NCBI GenBank assembly: GCA_021832345.1
Contig: JAKBKY010000004.1
Span: 1 to 64,000, forward strand
Origin: a bacterium
GTDB taxonomy: Bacteria; Vulcanimicrobiota; Vulcanimicrobiia; Vulcanimicrobiales; Vulcanimicrobiaceae
Direction of reading: 5' to 3'
DNA: 64,000 bases
Shown here: in pieces, positions 41,323 to 51,477 of the stretch
Layout: each line of letters starts with the position of its first letter
Position numbering within the stretch: position 1 is the first letter of the stretch
The notes under the pieces: model-generated
What the model was told of the DNA's origin: nothing
Database searches by the model: none
Seen by the model: the letters and a program-made list of their open reading frames with translations, nothing else
Program-made: the position numbers and the translations under genes

Positions 41323-42591
41323 TTAGGCCTCCCCTTGGATGAGCCGTCCCGCAACGAACGTGGCTAAGACGCGCCGCGGTAGCATCATGCCGTCGAACGG
41401 CGTCGATCTCCCCTTTGACGCGAAGTGCGCCGCATCTACGCGCCATTGCTCATCAGCGAAGATCGTCACATCCGCAGCGCTTCCGGGTGCAAGCGTACCA
41501 CCTGGGAGATGGAAGAGTCGTGCCGGGTTGGTCGAGAGCAACTCGACGAAACGTGGCAACGGCAAGTCCGGCAGCGCTAGGGCGTAGGCCCCCACCGCGA
41601 TCTCCAAGCCGCTGAATCCCACGGCGGCGCTGCGAATTTCGACGGACTTCTCCGCCGCCGTATGCGGGGCATGGTCGGTGGCAAAGCAATCGATCGTTCC
41701 AGCTCGCACGGCATCGCGCAACGCTCGAGCATCCATAGCGGAGCGCAACGGTGGATTCACTTTCGCTCGCCCTCCGAGTGTGCGAACGGCTTCGTCAGTG
41801 AAGAACAAGTGGTGTGGCGTCACCTCGCAGCTCGCCGTGGTACCGATCGAGCGAGCGAAACGGATAAGCTCGAGAGCACCCGCCGTCGAACAATGTGCGA
41901 TATGCCAGCTCTTGCCGGTCTGCCGCGCGATCAAGAGGTCGCGCGCTACGATGATATCTTCGCACAACGGCGAGGCGCCGGCCAACCCGAGGGCCTCGGC
42001 GACCGGGCCGGCGTTCATGACCGTGCCGGCCGCCAGGTGTTCGTCCTCGGCATGGGAGATAAACGGCGCTGCCAGATCCCGCGCCGCCAGCGCCGCATCC
42101 ACGAGTACCCGAGCGTTCATTATCGTGCTGCCATCGTCACTGAACGCAACGGCACCGGCGCGCGATAAGGCCCCATAGTCGAGCAGGCTCTCCCCGCGTC
42201 GCCCCAGCGTGATCGCGGCGATCGGATAGAGGCGGCAGCGCGGTTGCCCGTCTCCGATCTCGCCCGCTGCAAGCTTCGCCAGCAAGTTGGGATCGTCAAG
42301 AGCGGGGTTCGTATTCGGCATGCAGGCGACGGCGGTGAATCCCCCACGCGCCGCAGCCAATGTCCCGGTAGCAATGGTTTCCTTCTCGGGGAAACCGGGC
42401 TCGCGTAAGTGTACGTGTGGATCGATGAATCCCGGCGCGACATACGCACCCGTCGCATCGAAAATCTCTTCGTCCGGGCGCGCAACGATATGCTCGCCCA
42501 CCTCGGTGACAACCTCCCCATGCAGGCGCACGTCCAACATCGCGTCGATGCCGCGCGCGGGGTCGATCAAGCGACCGCCGGTAATCAGCAC
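41323..42591 (-). CDS. pyrC: Dihydroorotase
   Basis: This zinc amidohydrolase closes the ring of carbamoyl aspartate to dihydroorotate. The GTG at 42591 overlaps the pyrB stop by seven bases and gives 422 residues. Metal-site motifs are visible: PGFIDPHVHLREPGF near residue 55, ISHAEDEHL, HIAHCSTAGALELI and FATDHAPHT. This is the longer class I type normally linked with ATCase, in line with its operon position. Confidence 0.95.
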   Translation of the reverse strand: MLITGGRLIDPARGIDAMLDVRLHGEVVTEVGEHIVARPDEEIFDATGAYVAPGFIDPHVHLREPGFPEKETIATGTLAAARGGFTAVACMPNTNPALDDPNLLAKLAAGEIGDGQPRCRLYPIAAITLGRRGESLLDYGALSRAGAVAFSDDGSTIMNARVLVDAALAARDLAAPFISHAEDEHLAAGTVMNAGPVAEALGLAGASPLCEDIIVARDLLIARQTGKSWHIAHCSTAGALELIRFARSIGTTASCEVTPHHLFFTDEAVRTLGGRAKVNPPLRSAMDARALRDAVRAGTIDCFATDHAPHTAAEKSVEIRSAAVGFSGLEIAVGAYALALPDLPLPRFVELLSTNPARLFHLPGGTLAPGSAADVTIFADEQWRVDAAHFASKGRSTPFDGMMLPRRVLATFVAGRLIQGEA

Positions 42592-43520
42592 GCAGCGTCG
42601 GCCGGGCCGTTGACGAGCAGATCCAACACGGCCATCCGAACGCTGACGCCGTGCATGACCTGTCGCGCATAGCGCCACCCGGCAAAGGAGAGAACGCTCT
42701 CATCGAGTTCTATGCCGCGGTTGTAGGGACCCGGATGCAGGACGACGACATGCGCCGGTAGTGCAGCGCAGCGTTGGGCATCGAGCCGGTACCGCGCAAC
42801 GTACTCCTCCTCCGAGAACGGCATCGCGCCGATACGCTCGCGTTGGATACGCAGCAAGATCACCGCGTCCAGGTGTGGAGCGATCTTGTCCAGATCGCGT
42901 TCGATGGTCACTCCGGGCGGCGCATCTGCCTCGCTGACAAACTCGGGCGGACCAACCAAGACAACGTCTGCACCCAAACGTCGCAGACCCAACATCGAGC
43001 TGTGGGCCACGCGACTATGCGCGACATCACCGACGATGGCCACCGTTCGCGAAAGCAACGTCCCAAACTCTTCACGCAACGTGAACAAATCGAGCAACGC
43101 TTGCGTGGGATGAGCGTGCATCCCGTCTCCGGCGTTGATCACGTGACCGTCAAAAGCCAAAGCCACCTTTCCCGCGTAGCCGGATTCGGGATGGCGTAAC
43201 ACGAACACAGCGACACCCATGGCGCCCAACGTCATCGCCGTGTCCTCGATGGTCTCGCCCTTGGTCGCGAGACTGGCGTCCTTGGGAGAGAGGTTCACGA
43301 CATGCGCGCCGAGCCGCAACTCCGCAAGATTAAAGGAGACGAACGTTCGGGTGCTGGCTTCAAAGAAGAGATTCACGCACGCCACACCGGCTAAGAGCGG
43401 TCCAGGTGGATGTTCCTCGAACCGTTGGGCGCGGGTGAAGATGATTTCCAACTCGTCGCCACTCAGATCGCTCAGATCGACGAGACTACGCCGGGTCCGC
43501 AAAGAGCACCACCTCATCAC
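42585..43520 (-). CDS. pyrB: Aspartate carbamoyltransferase catalytic subunit
   Basis: PyrB condenses carbamoyl phosphate with aspartate. It has 311 residues. The carbamoyl-phosphate site is FFEASTRTFVSFNLA near residue 52, followed by SLATKGETIEDTA, HPTQALLDLFT and VLHPGPYNRGIELD. No pyrI regulatory gene is present; control is probably through PyrR. The start codon overlaps the pyrR 3' end by 35 bases; the exact initiation codon (GTG 43520 or ATG 43517) is unclear. Confidence 0.95.
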   Translation of the reverse strand: MMRWCSLRTRRSLVDLSDLSGDELEIIFTRAQRFEEHPPGPLLAGVACVNLFFEASTRTFVSFNLAELRLGAHVVNLSPKDASLATKGETIEDTAMTLGAMGVAVFVLRHPESGYAGKVALAFDGHVINAGDGMHAHPTQALLDLFTLREEFGTLLSRTVAIVGDVAHSRVAHSSMLGLRRLGADVVLVGPPEFVSEADAPPGVTIERDLDKIAPHLDAVILLRIQRERIGAMPFSEEEYVARYRLDAQRCAALPAHVVVLHPGPYNRGIELDESVLSFAGWRYARQVMHGVSVRMAVLDLLVNGPADAAC

Positions 43521-44028
43521 TTTGGCTCGGCACCGGCGCGATGTTCACGACGATGCGCTCGCGACGACTTGTGGGAACGAACCGGCCGACAAAGTCACCC
43601 TGGACCGGCAACTCACGCAAGCCACGATCGACGAGGACGCACAGACGAATCACCGCCGGTCGCCCAAGGTCCGTCACCGCATCGAGGGCCGATCTCACGG
43701 TCCGTCCCGTGTAGAGCACGTCGTCAACGACCACCACCGTCTTGCCGGCTACGTCAACCGGGATGAGGGACTCCGGCAGGTCGTGGCTCACCTCGTCATC
43801 TCGATAGAGATCGATATTGAGGAAGCCAAGCGCCGGCGTGGTTCCGGCAATGCGGCCTATGCAATCGGCGATGCGTCTGGCGAGCGCCTCACCGCCTCGC
43901 CGAACTCCCATCATGACGAGCTCATCGACGCACGCGTGAGGCTCGACGATCTGATGCGCAAGCCGAGCAATCGTACGCTCGATCTCCGCCGCTTCAAGCA
44001 GCACCCGCCGCGTCGTGGTTGCGTTCAT
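43486..44028 (-). CDS. pyrR: PyrR bifunctional regulator / uracil phosphoribosyltransferase
   Basis: PyrR binds pyr mRNA in response to UMP and also has uracil phosphoribosyltransferase activity. It has 180 residues. The PRPP-binding signature is VVVVDDVLYTGRTVRSALDA, preceded by DLYRDDE, both typical of PyrR. It leads the pyrB-pyrC-carA genes, but its ATG overlaps the valS stop (ATGA), so no leader attenuator can lie directly in front of it. Any PyrR-controlled RNA must be elsewhere or further upstream. Confidence 0.93.
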   Translation of the reverse strand: MNATTTRRVLLEAAEIERTIARLAHQIVEPHACVDELVMMGVRRGGEALARRIADCIGRIAGTTPALGFLNIDLYRDDEVSHDLPESLIPVDVAGKTVVVVDDVLYTGRTVRSALDAVTDLGRPAVIRLCVLVDRGLRELPVQGDFVGRFVPTSRRERIVVNIAPVPSQSDEVVLFADPA

Positions 44029-46649
44029 TCGCCGTCCTTCTCGAGCTTGGCATACGCCGCGGTTACGACGTCTAACTCGCTTTCGTACTGCGCCAGCTTC
44101 TCTCTCTGCGCTGCCACAACCTCGGGTGCGGCGCGGGCGATAAAGGCTTCATTGGCGAGCTTCTTGCGGCCGCGCTCGACCTCGGTACGCAACCGCTCGA
44201 GATCCTTCTCATACCGCGCCCGCATGAACTCCGGCGAGGCCTCCAACCGGACGGTGGCGAGCATTTGGGGCAGGGCCTGCCCCGGTGCGTCGACGCGAAC
44301 GACCTTGCCGCCCACGTAGAGTTCCAACAAGCCGGCCAGCTCTGCCGGAAGCCGCTGCGCCACGATCAGGCGCACCCGCGCTTTGGGCGCCAGGCGCAGC
44401 TCCGCCCGCACGTTACGCAGCCGTTCTACCGCAACGCGCAGGGCCTCAAACGTCGAGCAGGCCGCCCGATCGACCGGGACCTCGTGCGGGTCAGGCCAGG
44501 CGGCAGTCATGATGCTCGCGCCGTCATGCGGGAGCGCCAGCCACACTTCTTCGGTGATGAACGGAGCGATTGGATGGAGCAGCCGCATGGCATTATTCCA
44601 CACGAACGACAGCACGGCCGAGCGAGTATCGCCGGGGAACTTCGTTGCTTCGACATACCAGTCGCAGAACTCATACCAAACGAAACGCAGCAGCGCTTCG
44701 GCAGCATTCCCGAAATCATAGTGGTTCAGCAGCGAGGCGACTTCGTCAATGGTATCGTGAAGGCGCGTCAATATCCAGCGGTCGGCGAGAAGCAGATCGC
44801 CGGTTGCGGGGAGTCGAAGTGCATTGGGCACACCCTCGGGCAGCGAGAGAATATACCGGGTCGCGTTCCAAATCTTGTTGTTGAAGTTGCGAGCCTCTTC
44901 ACAGCGCGACTCCTGGAATCGCACTTCTTGCGCTTCCAGGCGCATCTGGCGCACGACGCCCATGCGGAATGCATCGGCACCGTATCTCTCCACCAGCTCC
45001 ATGGGATCGATGGCATTCCCCGAGGACTTGCTCATCTTGCGCCCCTGCGCATCAAAGACCAGGGGCGTGACAAAGACTTCCCCAAATGGGATTCGCCCCA
45101 TGGTATACAGCCCTAACATCACCATGCGCGCTACCCACAGGAAGATGATCTCGCCGCCGGTGACAAGCACTTGGCTTGGATACCAGTGGGCCAACTCCGC
45201 CGTGCGCTCGGGCCAACCCAAAATCGAAAACGGCCAAAGCCCACTGCTAAACCATGTGTCGAGCGTATCCGGATCGCGAACGATCGTCGTGGCGCCGTGT
45301 CGTTGCAGCGCCAGCGCTGCGGCCTCTTCCTCGGTCTCGGCAACGACGATCTCGCCGCTCGGCGTATACCAAACGGGGAGTTGATGCCCCCACCATACCT
45401 GGCGAGAGATATTCCAGTCACGGATGTTCTCCAGCCATCGCTCGTACGTGCGTCCATAACGTTCCGGAACGAAGCGCAGGCGACCGTCCCGATAGGCCGC
45501 AAGCGCCGGTTCGGCAAGGGGCTGCATCCTCACAAACCACTGCTCCGAGAGTAGCGGCTCGATGATCTCTCCCGTACGTTCGCTGGTCGCGACGGCGTGC
45601 CGGTAGGCTTGCTCGCCGGCAAGCAACCCGCGCGCACGCAGATCGGCAAGCAGTTGACGTCGCGCTTCGAAACGATCCAGCCCTTCGTAGGGTCCCACGG
45701 CCATCTCTTTCCCGGTGATGCGCGCGTCGAGATCGAGAATCGAGGGCATCGATAAGCCATGACGCAAGCCGATTTCATAGTCGAGCGCGTCATGCGCCGG
45801 GGTCACTTTGACGGCGCCCGTCCCGAACTCGCGCTCGACGCCGGGATCGGCGATGATGGGAATCTGCCGGTCCAAGAGGGGTGGAACCAGCACAAACCTG
45901 CCGACGAAGCGCCGGTAACGATCGTCGTCGGGGTGCACGGCAATCGCCACGTCACCAAGGATCGTCTCCGGCCGCGTGGTCGCCACGACGATGCCATCGG
46001 ATTCTTGCGCCGCATCGACAAACGGATAGCGCACTCGCCAGAGATACGCATCGCGCTCGACGTGTTCGACTTCCGCATCCGATATGGTCGTGCGCGCCTT
46101 CGGATCCCAATTGACCAACCGCTTGCCGCGATAGATCAGGCCATCGCGATAGAGCTGAACGAAGACCTTGCAGGCCGCCGCCGAGAGGCCTGGATCCAAC
46201 GTAAAGCGTTCGCGCTGCCAATCGGGGCCAAAGCCGAGCGCCCGAAACTGATCGACGATGCGACCGCCGTACCGTCGCGTCCAATCCCAGGCGCGCTCCA
46301 AGTAGCGCTCTCGCCCGAGTTGCGCCCGCGTGAGCCCCTCTTTGGCCAGCTCTCGTAACACCACCGCTTCGGTAGCGATCGCGGCGTGGTCAAGGCCGGG
46401 GATCCAGTCGGCGTTCTCGCCCAACATCCGATGGTAGCGCACCAGCGCGTCCATCGGTGTATAGGTCGACCCGTGGCCGATGTGCGCCGGGCCCGTGACG
46501 TTGGGCGGCGGCATACAGATGATGAACGGCGGGCGCGCAGGGTCAGGAGTCTCGTGGAAGTAGCCGCGTTGCTCCCACGCAGCGTAGAGTCGGGGCTCCA
46601 CCGCTGCAGGATCGTACGTTTTAGGAAACTCGGTGCCCGGGGTCGTCAT
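44025..46649 (-). CDS. valS: Valyl-tRNA synthetase
   Basis: It charges tRNA-Val. From the ATG at 46649 it has 874 residues. The class I signatures are HIGH at about 56-59 (in PPPNVTGPAHIGH) and KMSKS in GRKMSKSSGNAIDP. The editing domain includes ATTRPETILGDVAIAVHP, and the C-terminus has a coiled coil (ERLRTEVERGRKKLANEAFI) as in other ValRS enzymes. About 95 bases upstream, toward the metalloprotease gene, contain an inverted repeat; no T-box is visible. Confidence 0.96.
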   Translation of the reverse strand: MTTPGTEFPKTYDPAAVEPRLYAAWEQRGYFHETPDPARPPFIICMPPPNVTGPAHIGHGSTYTPMDALVRYHRMLGENADWIPGLDHAAIATEAVVLRELAKEGLTRAQLGRERYLERAWDWTRRYGGRIVDQFRALGFGPDWQRERFTLDPGLSAAACKVFVQLYRDGLIYRGKRLVNWDPKARTTISDAEVEHVERDAYLWRVRYPFVDAAQESDGIVVATTRPETILGDVAIAVHPDDDRYRRFVGRFVLVPPLLDRQIPIIADPGVEREFGTGAVKVTPAHDALDYEIGLRHGLSMPSILDLDARITGKEMAVGPYEGLDRFEARRQLLADLRARGLLAGEQAYRHAVATSERTGEIIEPLLSEQWFVRMQPLAEPALAAYRDGRLRFVPERYGRTYERWLENIRDWNISRQVWWGHQLPVWYTPSGEIVVAETEEEAAALALQRHGATTIVRDPDTLDTWFSSGLWPFSILGWPERTAELAHWYPSQVLVTGGEIIFLWVARMVMLGLYTMGRIPFGEVFVTPLVFDAQGRKMSKSSGNAIDPMELVERYGADAFRMGVVRQMRLEAQEVRFQESRCEEARNFNNKIWNATRYILSLPEGVPNALRLPATGDLLLADRWILTRLHDTIDEVASLLNHYDFGNAAEALLRFVWYEFCDWYVEATKFPGDTRSAVLSFVWNNAMRLLHPIAPFITEEVWLALPHDGASIMTAAWPDPHEVPVDRAACSTFEALRVAVERLRNVRAELRLAPKARVRLIVAQRLPAELAGLLELYVGGKVVRVDAPGQALPQMLATVRLEASPEFMRARYEKDLERLRTEVERGRKKLANEAFIARAAPEVVAAQREKLAQYESELDVVTAAYAKLEKDGE

Positions 46650-46691
46650 CGGGCCGATCGATTCCGCGCCGCTGCGCTTGGACCCTCGGTA

Positions 46692-46736
46692 GCGCGCTAT
46701 CAACAACCCTCGTCTGGAAAGCCGCCGATAGCGCGC
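46692..46736. repeat. Perfect 10-base inverted repeat upstream of valS
   Basis: GCGCGCTATC at 46692-46701 pairs exactly with GATAGCGCGC at 46727-46736, leaving a 25-base loop. It sits between the stop of the metalloprotease gene (46744) and the valS start. It could act as a transcription terminator without a U-run or as an mRNA structure in front of valS. Confidence 0.6.
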
Positions 46737-46743
46737 GCGCCGA

Positions 46744-49293
46744 TTATGGCAAAAGGCGCCCTAGCGGCGAGGGTGCTGCCACCGAGGCACGCGCCTCGAG
46801 GGCTTGCTTGGCAATCGCCATCAGCGCCTCCAAGTGGGCCCGCGTCATGGAGTCGATCTTGCCATGGTGCAATCCGGCATTAGCAACATCAGCCAACTTG
46901 ATGAGTTGAAGGCGTGCCATCGCCTGTGCATCGGTCGGAGTACCCGGGACAGGCATCAGCCACATCCCCGCCAGCCGATTCGCGTAACGAATCTGCAGGC
47001 TCCGACGAATCACGCCCGCCTTGGCGATGCCGCCGTTGGCGAGATCTCCGTAGATACTCGACTGCGCCCAGTTAAAGAGATCGGAGAGACTCATCGTCGA
47101 GCCCCGCGGATACTTCATTGAGAGCGTATCGATACGCTGGAGCGTGATCGGCGCGAAGACCTCGTCCAGAGCCATATCCTGCGCAGCCGCGGCCATCTTG
47201 GCGATATCGACACCGTGATGATTGGGCGGATTGTAGGCCCACATGCCACCGGTGAACGAACTCACCTCGTTGTAGATGAGGCTCCTTAAGACGAGGGGAT
47301 TATAGTGCCATGCCCGATCGGCGAAGAGACCGCGGGCCAAAAGCTGCCAGGCCCGGTACTCCTGTGCACGAGGGACGGCCTGCAGCGGTAGTCCCGATCC
47401 CTTTTCGCCCTTGTCGGCGCGTGAGAGGTATTCGCCGCCGATCGTGTGCGCGGGCATAACGGCGCACCGCGTGTAGTAGTACAGCGGCTCCAAGAACGCC
47501 ATGCGCGCCTCTTGGTAGGAACGCCCCTGCGCCGGGAAGCGTGCGTTGACCGCATTCATGAGGCCATGCATCATCTTCATCTGCACCCCACACCAGGCCA
47601 ACGGATGATTCGTCAGATCGAACTGTGCGACGCGTGGATCGATGGCATGACCGTTGAAAAACTCAACATCTTCGTCGGAGGCGAAGCGATAGAGAGGATT
47701 ATCCCATTTTGATGCCCAGCGTCGTAGTGTGGGCAGCTCCTGCCGCGCAGTCTTGGCGTTGGGAACATACCCGTAGCCGTAATGGATCGCGTAGTAATCG
47801 TAGGGCCCGAGCACCAGTTGGACATAGTCACCTTGCTTGGTGCCTTTGGGCCACAAGTTGACGGGAGCGTACTCCATGACCGAGGTCGCGATCCCGAACT
47901 TGTTGGTGAACTTCTTGCTTTGTAGATCCTGCGCCGTATATGCGTAAGAGCCGATGAAGTTGTGTTGGAGACCCAGCGTGTGGCCGGATTCATGGAGCAC
48001 GGTCGCACGCAGATATTGGAGGGCAAACTTCTTCTCTAGCGCGGGAGAATCGGGCAAGCCTCGTGCCGGCGCCACGACAAAGCGATAGATCCGCCGGGTC
48101 ATGCCCATGATGGCATCGACGTCAACGCCGACATTGATCTCCTGTCCCGTGCGCGGGTCGGTCGTGATCAACGCTTCGGCGCCAAACTGCGGGTTGGTCG
48201 TGTCCACCCATCGCACCATGTTATGGCGGATATCGGCCGGATCCCAGCCCGGCGTCGTGGGCTGCTGCTTCACTTGGACGGCGTCGAGAATGCCGATCTT
48301 CTCGAAGGCATTATTCCACGTCATCAGCGCATCTTTAACGGTTTGGCGATATTCGCGTGGGATATCATTGCTCATGTAGAACACGAGTGGTCTCGTCGCC
48401 TTCGACGGCTTACCGGGCGTTGCCGGTGCGAAGTTCCAGCGCGAGATGTAGTAGAGGTTGCGCGTAACGTAGCGATCGTGCGCAAAATCGAGGAGCGGCT
48501 GCTCGAAGAAGCCGACTCGCGGGTCGGCAATTCTGGGCATGTAGTGATCGTGCGGCAGCGCAATGATGTTATAGGTCATCTTGACCTCGAGGCTGCGTGC
48601 GTCCGGGGCATTATCGATCAAGGTCGGATCGAAGCTCGCCCACGTTTGATCGACGCGCAGCGTATCGTTCTTTGGGAAAGCCTTTGTTTGACTAAAGAAC
48701 GTGCGGCTCGGATCGAGATGGTAGCCGTGCATTGGGTTCTTGATCTCTGCTTGAAACACGGCGGCATAGTTTGCTACATCGCCGAGGAAAGGCGCAGCCG
48801 GGATCAGAACAGTGCCGTTGGAGGCATCCTGTGCGATGATCGGCACGACGGCGATCACGGAGCTGGGCAACGACTGGCGTGCAGCCTTGGCGCGCGGGCT
48901 GCCGGTTCGCACTTTGGCATAGGTGTTCGGCCAGCGCATGACGATCGTGTTGCCGACGCGCTCGAAGCGCATGATCCGAGCAGGCGCCACGTACGGCTCG
49001 CCTGCGGCCGGGCCAAACCCCCCCAGGCCAGTCGATGGAACCGAGGTCTCGATGAAGTCTTGGCCGATCTGCGTCTTGGCCAAGGCAAAGTAAACATTGC
49101 CGGCCTTACGGACGATCGGAATCAATCCCGGAAGGACCTTCGCCCCTTTGACGAAGACCGCATAGGGCATCGGAGAACCCGGCGATGCCGGGGACGAGGT
49201 TGTCGGCTTTGGGGCTTGCGCGGCTACGGCCATCGGCCCGAACGTGACCGTTGCCACCAGAAGCAACGCGGCGCGCAGAAAACTCAAACGCAT
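46744..49293 (-). CDS. Secreted zinc-dependent metalloprotease (DUF5117/DUF5118 type)
   Basis: It is an 849-residue protein with a signal peptide (LRAALLLVATVTFGPMAVAA). The metal site is HESGHTLGLQH at about residues 434-444, the extended HExxHxxGxxH of metzincins. The order of blocks (N-terminal LPGLIPIVRKAGNVYFALA, then GFGPAAGEPYVAPARIMRFE, the protease and a long helical tail) matches large bacterial zinc-dependent metalloproteases of this uncharacterised group. Substrates are unknown. AAGGAG lies seven bases before the ATG. The 5' region holds a small hairpin (arms 49312-49319 and 49332-49339). Confidence 0.9.
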   Translation of the reverse strand: MRLSFLRAALLLVATVTFGPMAVAAQAPKPTTSSPASPGSPMPYAVFVKGAKVLPGLIPIVRKAGNVYFALAKTQIGQDFIETSVPSTGLGGFGPAAGEPYVAPARIMRFERVGNTIVMRWPNTYAKVRTGSPRAKAARQSLPSSVIAVVPIIAQDASNGTVLIPAAPFLGDVANYAAVFQAEIKNPMHGYHLDPSRTFFSQTKAFPKNDTLRVDQTWASFDPTLIDNAPDARSLEVKMTYNIIALPHDHYMPRIADPRVGFFEQPLLDFAHDRYVTRNLYYISRWNFAPATPGKPSKATRPLVFYMSNDIPREYRQTVKDALMTWNNAFEKIGILDAVQVKQQPTTPGWDPADIRHNMVRWVDTTNPQFGAEALITTDPRTGQEINVGVDVDAIMGMTRRIYRFVVAPARGLPDSPALEKKFALQYLRATVLHESGHTLGLQHNFIGSYAYTAQDLQSKKFTNKFGIATSVMEYAPVNLWPKGTKQGDYVQLVLGPYDYYAIHYGYGYVPNAKTARQELPTLRRWASKWDNPLYRFASDEDVEFFNGHAIDPRVAQFDLTNHPLAWCGVQMKMMHGLMNAVNARFPAQGRSYQEARMAFLEPLYYYTRCAVMPAHTIGGEYLSRADKGEKGSGLPLQAVPRAQEYRAWQLLARGLFADRAWHYNPLVLRSLIYNEVSSFTGGMWAYNPPNHHGVDIAKMAAAAQDMALDEVFAPITLQRIDTLSMKYPRGSTMSLSDLFNWAQSSIYGDLANGGIAKAGVIRRSLQIRYANRLAGMWLMPVPGTPTDAQAMARLQLIKLADVANAGLHHGKIDSMTRAHLEALMAIAKQALEARASVAAPSPLGRLLP

Positions 49294-49365
49294 TCAGAAC
49301 TCCTTCATTCGTTTCGGCGCTCATTCGCCTTCGCCGAAAATGACCCTTGGAGCTCCTCCGGTGAA

Positions 49366-49540
49366 CGCCTAGGAGGCTGTCGGAGTTCAGCACGTGTCCG
49401 TCTTTCGGCCGCCTTTTACCCGAATACTTCGTTGCTCATCAGTCACGAAGCTACGGCTTCGCTCCTTCTTCGCGCCTCGTCTCCGAACAAAATTCGGCAC
49501 CAAATCCGAAAACAGCTTAACTCCGACAGCCTCCTAGGCG
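49366..49540. mobile_element. Short inverted-repeat element (MITE-like) ending inside the clpX stop region
   Basis: Arms of 26 bases at 49366-49391 and 49515-49540 are complementary with one mismatch, containing CTAGGAGGCTGTCGGAGTT and its reverse. The 123 bases between them code for nothing recognisable, so this is too small to be autonomous; it looks like a MITE or an internally deleted IS. The clpX stop codon (49534-49536) is part of the right arm, which means the element supplies the end of clpX. The arms resemble IS ends seen in several families, but I cannot name the parent. Confidence 0.72.
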
Positions 49541-50793
49541 GGCATGTCTTTCTTTTGATCCGCGAAGACCAGGGTCGGGGTCTCGTTCTTTTCGATGACG
49601 TCCTTATTGACGATGCATTTCTTGACGCCTTGGAGCGACGGAATATCGTACATGACATCGAGCATCACCTCCTCGACGATCGAACGCAGCCCCCGTGCCC
49701 CCGTCTTGCGCTTCTGCGCACGCGACGCAATGGAGACCAGTGCCTCTTTCGTGAACTGCAGATCGACGCCGTCAAGCCCCATGATCTTTTGAAATTGTTT
49801 AACCAAGGCGTTACGAGGTTCGGTAAGGATCCGGCGCAGTGCAAGCTCGTCGAGCGCATCAAGAGTCACGACGATCGGCAAGCGGCCGATGAACTCTGGA
49901 ATGAGACCAAACTTCAACAGGTCTTCAGGCATCAGTTGCTGGAGCAACTTGCCGACTCGTTGCTCTCGTTTGCCTTCCGGCTGTGCGCGAAAGCCCATGT
50001 TATTCGCTGCCACGCGCGACTCGATGATCCGCTCAAGCCCATCGAAGGCTCCGCCGCAGATGAAGAGCACGTTGGTCGTATCGATTTGAATGAACTCTTG
50101 ATGCGGATGTTTGCGTCCGCCTTGAGGAGGGACATTCGCGGTCGTGCCTTCCAGTATCCTCAAGAGCGCTTGCTGCACGCCTTCGCCTGAAACGTCTCTG
50201 GTAATCGACGGATTCTCGCTTTTGCGCGCAATCTTGTCGATTTCATCGATGTAAATGATGCCCTTTTCAGCGCGTTTGACGTCGTAGTCTGCGGCTTGAA
50301 TGAGCTTCAGCAGAATATTCTCGACATCTTCGCCCACGTAGCCGGCCTCGGTAAGCGAGGTCGCATCGGCCATAGCCAATGGGACATCCAAAATCTTGGC
50401 GAGCGTCTGGGCGAGGTAGGTCTTCCCCGAACCGGTCGGCCCTACAAGCAGAATGTTCGACTTCTGCAGGTCGATATCGTCGGCACCGGCTCCCGCATTG
50501 ATGCGTTTGTAATGGTTGTAGACGGCAACCGCTAGTGACTTCTTCGCCCGATCCTGGCCGATGACGTATTGATTGAGGATCTGATTGATCTCTTTGGGTT
50601 TGGGGATGTTTCGAAGGCGCAGATTCTCATCGGCATTCTTGTAAAGCTCTTCTTCGATGATCTCGTTACAGAGCTCGATACACTCATCACAGATGTAGAC
50701 GCCGGGCCCTGCGATTAACTTGCGTACTTGCTCCTGCGACTTGCCGCAGAAACTACACTTGAGCTGGCCCTTTTCGTCTCCGAAGCGAAACAT
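49534..50793 (-). CDS. clpX: ATP-dependent Clp protease ATP-binding subunit ClpX
   Basis: ClpX is the AAA+ unfoldase that feeds ClpP. It has 419 residues. The N-terminal zinc domain ([10 protein letters not shown] and CDECIELC) is followed by Walker [13 protein letters not shown], Walker [15 protein letters not shown], the pore loop [13 protein letters not shown] and sensor-2 region. The last residues [11 protein letters not shown] are followed by a stop that lies inside an inverted-repeat element, so the original C-terminus may have been replaced. tig, clpP and clpX are contiguous, a common order. Confidence 0.96.
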   Translation of the reverse strand: MFRFGDEKGQLKCSFCGKSQEQVRKLIAGPGVYICDECIELCNEIIEEELYKNADENLRLRNIPKPKEINQILNQYVIGQDRAKKSLAVAVYNHYKRINAGAGADDIDLQKSNILLVGPTGSGKTYLAQTLAKILDVPLAMADATSLTEAGYVGEDVENILLKLIQAADYDVKRAEKGIIYIDEIDKIARKSENPSITRDVSGEGVQQALLRILEGTTANVPPQGGRKHPHQEFIQIDTTNVLFICGGAFDGLERIIESRVAANNMGFRAQPEGKREQRVGKLLQQLMPEDLLKFGLIPEFIGRLPIVVTLDALDELALRRILTEPRNALVKQFQKIMGLDGVDLQFTKEALVSIASRAQKRKTGARGLRSIVEEVMLDVMYDIPSLQGVKKCIVNKDVIEKNETPTLVFADQKKDMPA

Positions 50794-50817
50794 CGTCTGG
50801 CTGCCGCGGTCCTCTCC

Positions 50818-51426
50818 CTACGCCGGTGTCGCGAGCGACGCTCGGTTTGCGATAACGGAGTCAATGATGCCGTACTCCTTGGCTTCTTCGGCGCTCATAT
50901 AGAAATCCCGGTCGATATCGTGCAAGACCTGCTCCAGCGGCTTATGGGTCGTCTCCTCGTAGATCCGGGCAACCGTGTGACGGGTCGCGATCAGGTCCCG
51001 GGCGGCAATCTCGACATCGGTGGCCTGACCGCCGATCTGGGAGACCCATGGTTGGTGGATGAGAATCTTGGCGTGGGACAGGGCGAAGCGCTTGCCTTGC
51101 GCTCCGCCGGTTAAGAGGATGGAACCCATCGAGGCGGCCATACCGGCACAGATCGTCGCAACATCGGACTTAATGTAACGCATCGTGTCGAAGATCGCCA
51201 GGCCCGCAGTAACGCTGCCGCCGGGACTATTGACATACATATCGATGTCCTTATCCGGGTCTTCCTTTTCAAGGAAGAGCAACTGCGCGATCACGAGATT
51301 CGCGAGGTGATCGTCGATGGGGCCGCCGACAAAGACGATCCGATCCTTGAGCAAACGCGAGTAGATGTCGTATGCGCGCTCGCCGCGAGCGCTCTGCTCG
51401 ACGACCATTGGAACCAGATGACTCAT
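50818..51426 (-). CDS. clpP: ATP-dependent Clp protease proteolytic subunit
   Basis: ClpP is the tetradecameric serine protease chamber. It has 202 residues. The catalytic serine is in [13 protein letters not shown], the histidine in [15 protein letters not shown] and the aspartate in the segment after [16 protein letters not shown]. It begins [20 protein letters not shown], with the N-terminal loop and propeptide of the family. AAGGAG lies nine bases before the ATG. It sits between tig and clpX. Confidence 0.96.
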   Translation of the reverse strand: MSHLVPMVVEQSARGERAYDIYSRLLKDRIVFVGGPIDDHLANLVIAQLLFLEKEDPDKDIDMYVNSPGGSVTAGLAIFDTMRYIKSDVATICAGMAASMGSILLTGGAQGKRFALSHAKILIHQPWVSQIGGQATDVEIAARDLIATRHTVARIYEETTHKPLEQVLHDIDRDFYMSAEEAKEYGIIDSVIANRASLATPA

Positions 51427-51477
51427 GGCTGTGGGCTCCTTACAGTGTGCCGGAGGGGTATCGTACTCGTAACTACG

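Noticed and set aside
44029-44060. PyrR-binding attenuator in front of pyrR
   Set aside because: The pyrR start overlaps the valS stop, leaving no leader RNA in which an attenuator could form.
48223-50190. A 655-codon plus-strand open frame
   Set aside because: It lies antisense to the metalloprotease and clpX and runs through the intergenic repeat. Its composition is the Arg/His-rich type produced by reading high-G+C genes backwards, and it has no recognisable domain.
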